Virus record (IMG/VR): IMGVR_UViG_3300045283_000155
Coordinates: 1 to 50,458 of that record
Direction: 5' to 3' (one strand)
Source of the DNA: a virus
Length of the DNA: 50,458 nt
Part shown: positions 1 to 7,707 of the stretch, in pieces
How the letters are laid out: the number at the start of each line of letters is the position of its first letter
Numbering within the stretch: the first letter of the stretch is position 1
The notes under the pieces: model-generated
Told to the model about the DNA's origin: nothing
Databases searched by the model: none
Seen by the model: the letters and a program-made list of their open reading frames with translations, nothing else
Made by a program: the position numbers and the translations under genes

Positions 1-127
1 CAGCAAGGAGTCACTTACAAGGCGTACGTGAAAGCGGCCATGTTTTGGCCCGGGCCGCAAGGGCAAGCCTGGTACTCGGTGTGGGCAGTGTCATCGGCGT
101 TCGGGATTGTGTTCGCCGCGCCGTACA
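1..127. repeat. Terminal direct repeat, left copy
   Basis: Bases 1-127 are identical to 50332-50458. The coding frame of the minor tail gene continues without a break through the repeat. This is what an assembler leaves when it closes a circle with a 127-base overlap, so the molecule is complete and circular or circularly permuted; it is less likely a physical terminal repeat. Confidence 0.95.
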
Positions 128-1953
128 CCCCCACCCTGACTACTTCGCTTCTCAGCTCACCGCTTAACTACCGCGCTGCGTTGACGGTCACCGCACCCAT
201 TAACCTCCTGAACTCTGATGCGGCATCGTTTGAAGGAAGCCTCGGCGGGTGGGTCGCGGTCACCAACGGGGCCGCACCCACCTCATCCACCACCGACGCG
301 GCGGACGGCACCCATTCACTGCAAATGTCGTCAAGCGCAGCGGGCGACATGGTGTACCGCTCCCCCATCGACGGCAATGGGCAACCCAAGGTTGATGGCT
401 TGGTCACCTACACCGCGCTCGTGTCGTTCCACGCCGCCACCGCCGGCCGGTCCTGCAACGCCGGGATCAGGTGGCTCTCCATCACAGGTACGGCGATCGG
501 CGCCGACGTGTATGGCTCCAACGTCACCGACACCACCGGCGCCGGGGTTTACACGCAAGCCTTCTGCACCGCCGCTGCCCCCGGCAACGCGGTACAAGCT
601 GAGGTGCTCGCGAAGGTTCAGGCCACCGCTGCCGGCGCTGAGGTGCACCGCATCGACAAGGCCAGCCTCGCCGTCGGTTCCTCCACCACCTGGACCCCCG
701 GTGTGTCCATCGACGACCATGTGTTGTATCTCGAGCGGGGGGATCGGGTCAGTCCCCGCCGCGGACCCGCCGACAACTGGGCACATCCACAGGTCGCGTC
801 CGCCGGGTCGCAGCTGCAGGACCCCTCCTATGGCTTCAAATGGGACATCACGAAGGATCTGATGGAGTGGGTGCCGCTGGATAAGCTGATTACTAGCGGC
901 GCACCGTACGGGATGCTGCATTGGCAGCCCCGTGACCCCGCCTCAAGCGTCACTATTTTGCGGCTCGGGTCGTCGCAGAACACCCCCGAAACCGACTGGA
1001 ACTTCCCGGTCGTCGCCGGATCCAGCCATGCCGGATCGTTTTGGGCGTGGGTCGGCACGAGCACCCTGGCGGTCACCCCGAAGATTGAATGGCTGAACGA
1101 CGACGGCACGGTCAACTCCACCACCACCGGTGGCACCCCCACGTTGACCACCAGCCCGCAGCAGATCACCGTCACCGGCACCGGTGTGGGTTCCGGCGCC
1201 AGGCTGTTGCTGCAAAACAACACCGGCTCCAACAGCGTCGACATTTATGTCACCCGGATCGGGTGGGGATTAGGCACCACCGCGGTTGATGACAAACCAG
1301 CGTCCGGTGGACCCCTGGTTTGGACACCGGTCCGGTTCCAGGAAAACAGCACAGCGATGGGATCAGTGTTCGCGCCGCAGCAAGCACAAACCCGCACATT
1401 CAGCGACTTCGAGATGGCCCCCAACCGGCCGATCCTGTACCGGACACGGATAGGTGTACAGGTTGCTGGGGTGAGCATCATCAGCCCCAACAGCGCCTAC
1501 GCAACCCTGTTCACCACCCCACCCACCCGCACGATGCTCCGCTCGGCAACGGATCCGATGCTGGCGTGCGCCGTGTACCGGTCGGATGGGCAGGCGTCAG
1601 GTGGGCCGACACCGGCATTCAGCCGCCGCGAAAACGCCGCCATCTTCGATCCTCTTGGCCGTGACGGCGGATCGATCAAAATCCGGGACTGGGTTGGTGG
1701 TGAAGACGGCGAACTGGTCGCGGTCACCACCAGCGAGAAGCAGGCGCAACGCCTCGACGAACTCGTCAAATCCGCGAACGTCCTACAAATCCAATGGGCG
1801 AGAGGTGGTCTCAGCTATGTGCTGGTCACCGCCCGACCGTATGACGAGGATGTCTACTCGGTGCCGTGGATAGATGTTGATGACACCGTCGTCAACCCCT
1901 ACCTGCTGTACCGGGTGTGGAGCATCAGCTATATCGAAACGACCCGGCCGTGA
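1..1953 (+). CDS. Minor tail protein, C-terminal 650 residues (gene split by contig ends)
   Basis: This is the C-terminal part of an 896-residue protein whose first 246 codons are at 49594-50331. The reading frame is open from base 1, so the ATG at 28 is internal. The sequence is rich in Thr, Ser, Gly and Val, as in beta-sandwich carbohydrate-binding or tail-tip proteins, and has no obvious catalytic motif. It follows the tape measure gene directly, where actinophages encode the distal tail or baseplate protein. The stop overlaps the next gene start as GTGA. Function is inferred from position and composition. Confidence 0.85.
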   Translation, partial: QQGVTYKAYVKAAMFWPGPQGQAWYSVWAVSSAFGIVFAAPYTPTLTTSLLSSPLNYRAALTVTAPINLLNSDAASFEGSLGGWVAVTNGAAPTSSTTDAADGTHSLQMSSSAAGDMVYRSPIDGNGQPKVDGLVTYTALVSFHAATAGRSCNAGIRWLSITGTAIGADVYGSNVTDTTGAGVYTQAFCTAAAPGNAVQAEVLAKVQATAAGAEVHRIDKASLAVGSSTTWTPGVSIDDHVLYLERGDRVSPRRGPADNWAHPQVASAGSQLQDPSYGFKWDITKDLMEWVPLDKLITSGAPYGMLHWQPRDPASSVTILRLGSSQNTPETDWNFPVVAGSSHAGSFWAWVGTSTLAVTPKIEWLNDDGTVNSTTTGGTPTLTTSPQQITVTGTGVGSGARLLLQNNTGSNSVDIYVTRIGWGLGTTAVDDKPASGGPLVWTPVRFQENSTAMGSVFAPQQAQTRTFSDFEMAPNRPILYRTRIGVQVAGVSIISPNSAYATLFTTPPTRTMLRSATDPMLACAVYRSDGQASGGPTPAFSRRENAAIFDPLGRDGGSIKIRDWVGGEDGELVAVTTSEKQAQRLDELVKSANVLQIQWARGGLSYVLVTARPYDEDVYSVPWIDVDDTVVNPYLLYRVWSISYIETTRP

Positions 1954-2714
1954 CCGCCGTCCTTTACCGCGGTGACGCGTTAGCAGTCCTGCGGGACTTG
2001 CCGGATGCGAGCGTTGATGGGGTGATCACCGACCCGCCCTACAGCAGCGGCGGCATGTTCCGGGGTGACCGCACAATGGACCCGACGCAGAAATATGTTC
2101 CGACGAAAGAGGTCATCAACTTCCACCCGACCTTCACTGGTGACAATCGGGACCAGCGCTCCTACGGTTACTGGTCCACGCTCTGGCTCGGCGAGTGCCT
2201 TCGGGTGACCAAACTGGGCGGCACGGTCCTCCTGTTCACGGACTGGCGCCAGCTGCCGACAACTACTGACGCGCTCCAGGCTGGTGGCTGGGTGTGGCGA
2301 GGCGTAGTCGTTTGGGACAAGACAGCGGGCATTCGTCCGAGTGCAGGCCGATTCCGGCAACAGGCGGAGTTTGTTATTTGGGGCAGCAATGGCCCCATGC
2401 CCGTGGATTACACCGAGTCATGTCTCAACGGCGTCTTCACCCATGCGCCGTTCAGAGGCAAGGAGCACATCGCCGGGAAGCCGCTAGGGCTCATGCGGGA
2501 TCTCGTCGAGATTGTGCCACTCGGGGGAACCATTCTGGATCCATTCATGGGCAGCGGCACTACTGGTGTTGCTGCTGTTCTTAAGGGCCGCAGCTTCATT
2601 GGCGTTGAACTGGCTGATCACCACTATCGGGTCGCTGAGGATCGGATCCGCAGCACCGAACGTGGTTACAGGCCACCACCGTTGCAAATGGTGCTAGGCG
2701 CGGAGATAGCCTGA
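1950..2714 (+). CDS. DNA methyltransferase, DPPY type (N6-adenine or N4-cytosine)
   Basis: Predicted to transfer a methyl group from S-adenosylmethionine to an exocyclic amino group in DNA. The catalytic motif IV DPPY is near residue 29 and the AdoMet-binding FxGxG motif (DPFMGSGTTG) near residue 206; catalytic-before-binding is the beta-class order. About 254 residues, close to a small complete enzyme. The start is GTG at 1950, giving a 4-base overlap with the tail gene; an ATG at 1917 would lie inside that gene. No restriction endonuclease is beside it. It is an accessory gene inside the tail operon, perhaps to protect phage DNA. Base specificity cannot be read from the sequence. Confidence 0.88.
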   Translation: MTAVLYRGDALAVLRDLPDASVDGVITDPPYSSGGMFRGDRTMDPTQKYVPTKEVINFHPTFTGDNRDQRSYGYWSTLWLGECLRVTKLGGTVLLFTDWRQLPTTTDALQAGGWVWRGVVVWDKTAGIRPSAGRFRQQAEFVIWGSNGPMPVDYTESCLNGVFTHAPFRGKEHIAGKPLGLMRDLVEIVPLGGTILDPFMGSGTTGVAAVLKGRSFIGVELADHHYRVAEDRIRSTERGYRPPPLQMVLGAEIA

Positions 2715-3877
2715 TGTGGCCGGTGACGCAGCGGTTCATCGACACGTTAAGCCGAAGCCATGAACGCCGCTGTTACGTAGAGGTTTTGCATAACAACGTG
2801 GTTGCGACCACTCTCAACGCGACCCTGCTCCCAGATCCGGTCACGGGGAGTCTGGTGCAGTCCATCGGCGGTTCGATACAAGTCGACCGCACCGCAGTCC
2901 GGCGGAGCGGCACGGTCAACTTCGTGGACATCAGCCAAGATGCTGACGCCAACGAAGTCCTCGACCTGTTCCCCACCCTGGTGACCGAAATCCGGCCCTG
3001 GGTCGGGCTGCATTATTGGGACGCGCCCGCGGTCGACCCGCCAGGGGTCACCTCGTGGGAATACGTACCGCTCGGCACCCTCGTCGTCTCTGGTGTCGAC
3101 ACAAGCAATTACCCCGCCGTCAGTGTCGCCGGCTATGACCGGATGTGGCTGGTCGGCCCATTCGCCAACGCATTGTCGATTCCGTCTGGGACGGTGATCG
3201 CGGATGCGATGAACCTGATACTCGGGCAGCAGATCCCCACCGCCCGCCTAGACACATCCGGCATCGTCGCCACCGAGCACACCACCAGCGCCCTGTTGTA
3301 CGCGGAGCAGGACGACGCAGCCCAGAAACTGGCGGACATGGCCGCGACGACCGGCCAGGTGCTGTACGTGGATCAGATGGGTGTGTTCACCACCGACACC
3401 GAACCGTCGACGGATGACGAACCGGTCATGACCTACACCTCGGGGTATGGCGGGTCGGCGATGATGCGCCCGAAACAGGTGATCGACGCGTCCCAGGCGT
3501 ACAACAAGGTCGTATTCACCGGTGAAGGATCCGCGGTGCCACCGGTGCGTGGGGAGGCGCAGGACGACAACCCCGACAGCAGCACCTACGTCGGGAAGGT
3601 TGGGGTACGACCCTATTTTGCGTCTAGCCCGTTGATCACCACTCAGCATCAGGCGGTGCTGGCAGCGAAAACTAGGCTGCTGAATATTCTCGGCATTCCC
3701 GACACCATCAGTGTTCCGGTTCCCCCTAACCCGGCGTTGGAATCCGGGGACGTGATCATGGTGACCGACCTGTCGCAGGGCATCAACTTCCCGGTCATCA
3801 TCGACGCGTTCCCGGCCGCGCTACGTGCATCAGACGGGGAACAAGTTCTCACCTGTCGGCCGCGGGTGATTCGCTGA
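2714..3877 (+). CDS. Putative minor tail protein
   Basis: A 387-residue protein beginning MWPVTQRFIDTLSRSHERR. This opening, followed by a domain carrying phrases such as LGTLVVSGVDTSNYPAVSV, resembles the second minor tail protein that follows the distal tail protein in many actinophages. No catalytic motif is visible. It starts one base before the methyltransferase stop ends and its own stop overlaps the next ATG, so it is translationally coupled in the tail operon. Assignment rests on position and general similarity. Confidence 0.7.
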   Translation: MWPVTQRFIDTLSRSHERRCYVEVLHNNVVATTLNATLLPDPVTGSLVQSIGGSIQVDRTAVRRSGTVNFVDISQDADANEVLDLFPTLVTEIRPWVGLHYWDAPAVDPPGVTSWEYVPLGTLVVSGVDTSNYPAVSVAGYDRMWLVGPFANALSIPSGTVIADAMNLILGQQIPTARLDTSGIVATEHTTSALLYAEQDDAAQKLADMAATTGQVLYVDQMGVFTTDTEPSTDDEPVMTYTSGYGGSAMMRPKQVIDASQAYNKVVFTGEGSAVPPVRGEAQDDNPDSSTYVGKVGVRPYFASSPLITTQHQAVLAAKTRLLNILGIPDTISVPVPPNPALESGDVIMVTDLSQGINFPVIIDAFPAALRASDGEQVLTCRPRVIR

Positions 3878-4461
3878 TGGTGGATCTGACCCCAACCAAA
3901 CGCCGCGGAACGGTTATCAGTATCAGCATGACCCCCGCGCCGACAGTTGAGGTGCAAGTCGGTGCCGACCCATCCGTCACCGACTTCATGCCGTTCGTAG
4001 ACAGTTACGCCCCGCAAGTCGGTGACTATGTGGAACTCCTCGAGAACCAGGGCGCGTATGTTTGCCTCGGCTCGACCGGGTCGCCGGTTGCTTTCTCCGC
4101 GATCGGGCCAGGCGGCACCACCGACTGCACCACCGGTCAGACGATCGTCAGCCTTGCCGTCAACGTGACTTCCGGTCGCACGTACATGGTCGGCGGGTAT
4201 GTGCTTGGGGCTCAAATCACCGTGGCAGGCCGGCCAACCGTCAGCATCCGGGCCGGTGGCAGCGAGATAGGACCCAGCGTGCGCCCGATCGACCGGTTGA
4301 ACACCACCATCGGTGAGGTGATCACCGGCTACGCAGCCTATAGATATCTCGCGACCAGCACGGCTTCGTTGACGTTCTCGATGTTGGGTTCCGCTAGTTC
4401 GGGAGCGTTCCGGGTCGCCGCCAACGCCAGCCAAATCACCGTCGAAGACAACGGCATCTAA
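3877..4461 (+). CDS. Putative tail protein, beta-rich
   Basis: 194 residues, coupled to the preceding gene. The N-terminal 70 residues (MVDLTPTKRRGTVISISM, then VGDYVELLENQGAYVCLGS) look like a small OB-like or gp5-like barrel seen in actinophage baseplate proteins. The remainder is a beta-sandwich-like segment rich in Thr, Ser and Gly. Probably a baseplate or tail-tip component; the domain reading is inference. Confidence 0.65.
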   Translation: MVDLTPTKRRGTVISISMTPAPTVEVQVGADPSVTDFMPFVDSYAPQVGDYVELLENQGAYVCLGSTGSPVAFSAIGPGGTTDCTTGQTIVSLAVNVTSGRTYMVGGYVLGAQITVAGRPTVSIRAGGSEIGPSVRPIDRLNTTIGEVITGYAAYRYLATSTASLTFSMLGSASSGAFRVAANASQITVEDNGI

Positions 4462-4474
4462 GGGAGGGGACTGA

Positions 4475-4795
4475 GTGGCGATACCGTTGGCGGATCAGAA
4501 ATCCACCGCCGGGGATCCGGGGTTCACTAACCGGATCGAACCGGCGACGGTGCGGGCCGCGTTCACACAGTTCACCGCCACCGCGAATAGTGATGCGACG
4601 ATTCAGGCGCAGCGGATCGCCCTCGCCGACAAGATCGTCACCCAGCCCGGGTTCGCGGTACCGCAGTTCGCGTACTGGATCACCACCCAGCCGGGGTTCA
4701 CGAGTGTTGATGCGATCACCGATGCGCAGATCGGCACCCAGATCAGTAACAGCTTCGACCAGGTCGCGCAAATGATCATGCCGAAACCGTCATGA
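4475..4795 (+). CDS. Hypothetical small tail-module protein
   Basis: 106 residues starting GTG at 4475, 13 bases after the previous stop, with GGGAGGGGA upstream as ribosome-binding site. No recognisable domain. It repeats the phrase TQPGF (KIVTQPGF and WITTQPGF), a minor internal duplication. Its stop overlaps the next ATG. Likely a virion or assembly protein by position only. Confidence 0.65.
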   Translation: MAIPLADQKSTAGDPGFTNRIEPATVRAAFTQFTATANSDATIQAQRIALADKIVTQPGFAVPQFAYWITTQPGFTSVDAITDAQIGTQISNSFDQVAQMIMPKPS

Positions 4796-5265
4796 CGCGG
4801 GTTTACCTTGACACAGAGTTCATCGAGGATGGTCACACCATCGAGTTACTATCGATCGGATTGTTCACTGACGACAACCGCGCGTTTTACGCCGAACCGG
4901 CGGAGACCGACCGGAGCCGGGCTAACGAATGGGTGCGTGAGCATGTCCTCCCGCAGCTCGGTGGCCCGATCTTGCCACGTCGGGAGATAGCGGAGCAGAT
5001 CGTCGCTTTCGTTGGTGACAAGCCCGAGTTTTGGGGTTATTACGCCGACTATGACTGGGTTGCGCTCTGCCAGTTGTATGGCACGATGATGGACTTGCCG
5101 AACGGCTGGCCGATGTATTGCCGCGACCTGAAGCAATGGTGCGATGAGCTAGGCAACCCACGCCTGCCCGAGCAAGGCGACGGGGAACACAACGCCTTTC
5201 AGGATGCTTTTTGGAATCGGAAGGTGTGGGAATTCCTCGCCGCCCGAGCAAGCAGCGCACCATGA
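4792..5265 (+). CDS. RNase AS-like 3'-5' exoribonuclease (DEDDh family)
   Basis: 157 residues closely resembling the mycobacterial Rv2179c protein (polyadenylate-specific RNase AS). The N-terminus YLDTEFIEDGHTIELLSIG carries the DxE metal pair (Asp and Glu of DTE); WGYYADYDWVALCQLYG supplies the second Asp and its family signature; GEHNAFQDA near the end supplies the His and last Asp of the DEDDh set. All expected catalytic residues are present. The known family degrades RNA 3' to 5' with a preference for adenylates. Coupled by 4-base overlaps to both neighbours in the late operon. Role in the phage cycle, such as host mRNA turnover, is inference. Confidence 0.88.
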   Translation: MTRVYLDTEFIEDGHTIELLSIGLFTDDNRAFYAEPAETDRSRANEWVREHVLPQLGGPILPRREIAEQIVAFVGDKPEFWGYYADYDWVALCQLYGTMMDLPNGWPMYCRDLKQWCDELGNPRLPEQGDGEHNAFQDAFWNRKVWEFLAARASSAP

Positions 5266-6209
5266 CCTGGGTGGACACGCCTTGGCCGCAGGACCCAAAA
5301 CGGTTGAAGGCCGGCGGCTACGACATCATGCGGTACCTGTGCTCCGACTGGAACACCGGCCCCGGCACATCCATGCCCAACAAACGCATCTCCCGCCCCG
5401 AACTCGACGGGTATATCGCGGCCGGGGTGGATGTTGCGGTCAACTTCGAGGACGCCGCCGACGACTACCTGGGCGGATATCAACGCGGCAAGGAGAAAGG
5501 GCAGAAGGCCGGCACGTGGATGGCGACCGAGCTCGGCTGGCCATCCGGCGGGGTGTGCTGCTCCTCGATCGACGCTGATATCGGCACTAGCTGGGGTGGG
5601 TTGGCGCAGGCGTATCAGCTCGGGTTCTCCGATGGGCTGAAATCAGCCGGCCCATATCTGCCCGGTATCTACGGGTCGTCGATCGCGTTGAACGGTGCGA
5701 ACCATGACGGTACTGCGGTCGTGTTTTGGAAAACCGCTGCCCTCTCCTGGTCGCACGGTGTTGAACCTGATGTGCTGCACATGTGGCAGAACGGGTATTG
5801 GCCGTTCGGCTCGGATGCTGATCTGAATGTCACCGTGTTGGAGCCGATGGGTTCCTACCTGAACCCCCTGGGAGACGACATGACACCCGATGACTGGGCT
5901 GCGATGTCGAAGCTGATTGACGCTCGGCTGGTCAACTACTTCGCGAACGGTGAAGGCAACCCGAAAACCGGCCGCATCGTTCAAGCATGCAATACCTCGC
6001 TGGTACCCGTTAAAGCTTTCGTAGATACGCTTGAACCGGCCGTGGCGGCGCTACCCACGCTTGCGCAGATCGACGCCCTGATATCGAACATTGGGATCAC
6101 GTTGACGGATGCGCAGGTGGCGGCGTTGGGGGCGGTGTTGGCGCAGTCCGCTCCGCCGAACTACACCGGCACGGTTGATATTCGACCTGCCCCGCCCGTG
6201 ACCCCATGA
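5262..6209 (+). CDS. Endolysin-like protein with DUF1906 glycoside-hydrolase-like domain
   Basis: 315 residues; start ATG at 5262 overlapping the previous stop. Residues 1-205 match the DUF1906 (Rv2525c-like) TIM-barrel fold: GGYDIMRYLCSD, then AGVDVAVNFEDAADDY, then GVCCSSIDADI and GPYLPGIYGSS. This family is widespread in actinobacterial secreted proteins and actinophage lysins. The C-terminal part has Ala/Leu/Val-rich helices (VAALPTLAQIDAL) and probably binds the wall or forms oligomers. No amidase, peptidase or separate lysozyme domain is seen, and no signal peptide, so release would use a holin. Followed by membrane-protein genes, consistent with a lysis cassette. Confidence 0.8.
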   Translation: MTWVDTPWPQDPKRLKAGGYDIMRYLCSDWNTGPGTSMPNKRISRPELDGYIAAGVDVAVNFEDAADDYLGGYQRGKEKGQKAGTWMATELGWPSGGVCCSSIDADIGTSWGGLAQAYQLGFSDGLKSAGPYLPGIYGSSIALNGANHDGTAVVFWKTAALSWSHGVEPDVLHMWQNGYWPFGSDADLNVTVLEPMGSYLNPLGDDMTPDDWAAMSKLIDARLVNYFANGEGNPKTGRIVQACNTSLVPVKAFVDTLEPAVAALPTLAQIDALISNIGITLTDAQVAALGAVLAQSAPPNYTGTVDIRPAPPVTP

Positions 6210-6391
6210 CCGCCAACGCTGACTTCTACGGCGATGACGCCGAAGACATTCAGTACCTCGATTCTCTCGACTCCCGCGTCACAGTCTGGGACGTAACTAG
6301 TCGCAACTGGCGGACGCTGCGGCTACCCCTTACGACCACGACTACCCCCGTCACCTTCACGCAGATGTCTCCCTCGCCCCGTGACCACTAA
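6206..6391 (+). CDS. Hypothetical small protein
   Basis: 61 residues, acidic N-terminus (DFYGDDAEDIQYLDSLDS), Thr-rich C-terminus, no membrane segment. Coupled to the lysin by an ATGA overlap and overlapped by the following gene. Function not recognised; perhaps a lysis-module accessory. Confidence 0.6.
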   Translation: MTANADFYGDDAEDIQYLDSLDSRVTVWDVTSRNWRTLRLPLTTTTTPVTFTQMSPSPRDH

Positions 6392-6734
6392 GGCCCCGGT
6401 TGAGTTCAAGGTTGTTGCAGGCACATCCGGTGCCGGCGCGGGTTTCATACTCAGCCAGTTCATTCTGTGGCTACTCGGCTGCTGGGCGTGGGGCGCATCC
6501 TGGGCAGCGGACAAAGCCGTTGATGCTATAGCTGCGGTGCCGCAGCCGGCGGCTGAGATGATTGGGCTGGTTGTGACCGTGATCGGTGCCTACGTGTTCG
6601 GTTGGCTGGCGCCGCACACCCACCGACCCGCACCTGACCCGGATCCAACACCGGCACCTACCGCCCCGAAACCGATTACACTTGATCACGGGAGTGACGA
6701 TCTGCTCCACACCGAACCGCTACCCGAGGTGTAG
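6381..6734 (+). CDS. Holin-like membrane protein
   Basis: 117 residues, GTG start overlapping the previous gene by 11 bases. Two hydrophobic segments are visible: about residues 18-38 (AGFILSQFILWLLGCWAWG) and 58-75 (MIGLVVTVIGAYVFGWL). A Pro-rich, acidic cytoplasmic-type tail follows. Two membrane segments, small size and position right after the lysin fit an actinophage holin. Other membrane genes nearby at 6760 and 7573 could share or hold that role. Confidence 0.65.
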   Translation: MTTKAPVEFKVVAGTSGAGAGFILSQFILWLLGCWAWGASWAADKAVDAIAAVPQPAAEMIGLVVTVIGAYVFGWLAPHTHRPAPDPDPTPAPTAPKPITLDHGSDDLLHTEPLPEV

Positions 6735-6759
6735 CTGACCAATCCCGGGGGTGTGTCCA

Positions 6760-7569
6760 ATGGCGGACGGTGCCATACCGGAAGGCGCTGCGAGTCTAAC
6801 TGGGTGGACCCCGGTGCCGGACCCGACGAAGCTCACGACGGACGCGGTAGACAAGGTCAAGGCCGAGCTGAAGCAGATCATCGACGAACGGGACGCGCAA
6901 CGGACCCGTGATCTAGAGAATCTTCGGCAGATAATCGAGGCCCGTCTCGACGCCAGCGACATCGCCACCGACCTGCGGCTAGAAGCGATGCGGGAAGTCC
7001 GGCCGCAAACTGAGCGGCAAATCTTCCATCTGAGGGAACTACTCGAGCAGCGGTTCGCGCTGTCCGACGAGAAGTTTGAGGGTGTCGCGCAGCAGTTCCG
7101 GGAGCGGGACACCCGCACCGATCAGGCAGCGACCGCGTCGCAGCAGGCGTTGACGCAGGCTTTGATCGCCGCTAAGGAACTGGTTGGGCAGCAGAACGCG
7201 GCGAACGTCGAAGCCGCCGCCAAAGCGGAAGCGTCGACCACGAAACAGATCGATCAGATCACTGTGACGATGGCGAATGCTGAGCGGGCCAGCAGTGAAC
7301 GCACGGCGACTGTTGAGAAGTCGCTGACCGATCGTCTCCTCGAGTTGAAGGAACGTATCGACCGGGGCGAACCGGGGGCGTTCGATAAGGGTGAGAGCGC
7401 TGCGATGGTTGAGGCCCGCGCGGTCGCCGCCGCGCAGTTGGCTGTCGCTAACTCGCATCAGGGTGCGGTCGCGAACCGGATCTCCGCGAACGCCTTACTG
7501 GCCAGCGCCGTCGGGTTACTGATCACGGTCGGCGGCATCATCGTCGCCGTCATCCTCGCCCGCGGTTGA
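6760..7569 (+). CDS. Coiled-coil protein with C-terminal membrane anchor
   Basis: About 269 residues. ATG at 6760 preferred over GTG at 6751 because CCCGGGGG then sits at good spacing. A long charged, Gln/Ala/Glu-rich helical region (about residues 20-225) predicts coiled coil; the last 25 residues (ALLASAVGLLITVGGIIVAVILARG) form one membrane segment. Located between two holin-like genes, it could be a tail-anchored lysis or cell-envelope protein. Family not recognised with certainty. Confidence 0.7.
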   Translation: MADGAIPEGAASLTGWTPVPDPTKLTTDAVDKVKAELKQIIDERDAQRTRDLENLRQIIEARLDASDIATDLRLEAMREVRPQTERQIFHLRELLEQRFALSDEKFEGVAQQFRERDTRTDQAATASQQALTQALIAAKELVGQQNAANVEAAAKAEASTTKQIDQITVTMANAERASSERTATVEKSLTDRLLELKERIDRGEPGAFDKGESAAMVEARAVAAAQLAVANSHQGAVANRISANALLASAVGLLITVGGIIVAVILARG

Positions 7570-7572
7570 GCC

Positions 7573-7707
7573 ATGACGTGGCCGTGGGTCGCGCTGATCC
7601 TGGCTGGAAGCGTCGGCGGCGCGGTCCTCGGTGTGACGCTCTGGCTGATCTACCGCAAAGGCAGAAGCCGCTCAGATAAACAGGAGGATGCCAATGGTGA
7701 CCCGTGA
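7573..7707 (+). CDS. Small single-pass membrane protein, possible holin
   Basis: 44 residues: MTWPWVALILAGSVGG, then a hydrophobic stretch to about residue 27 and a basic, polar tail. One N-terminal membrane helix plus a basic tail is the topology of small class III-like holins or holin partners. It begins four bases after the previous stop and overlaps the start of the peroxidase gene, whose Shine-Dalgarno sequence lies inside it. Confidence 0.65.
   Translation: MTWPWVALILAGSVGGAVLGVTLWLIYRKGRSRSDKQEDANGDP

Noticed and set aside
331-921. Leftward Gly/Val-rich open frame
   Set aside because: Antisense shadow within the minor tail gene with extreme composition.
3649-4434. Leftward 261-codon open frame
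   Set aside because: Antisense to two well-supported tail genes; Arg/Gly/His-rich shadow composition typical of high-G+C DNA.
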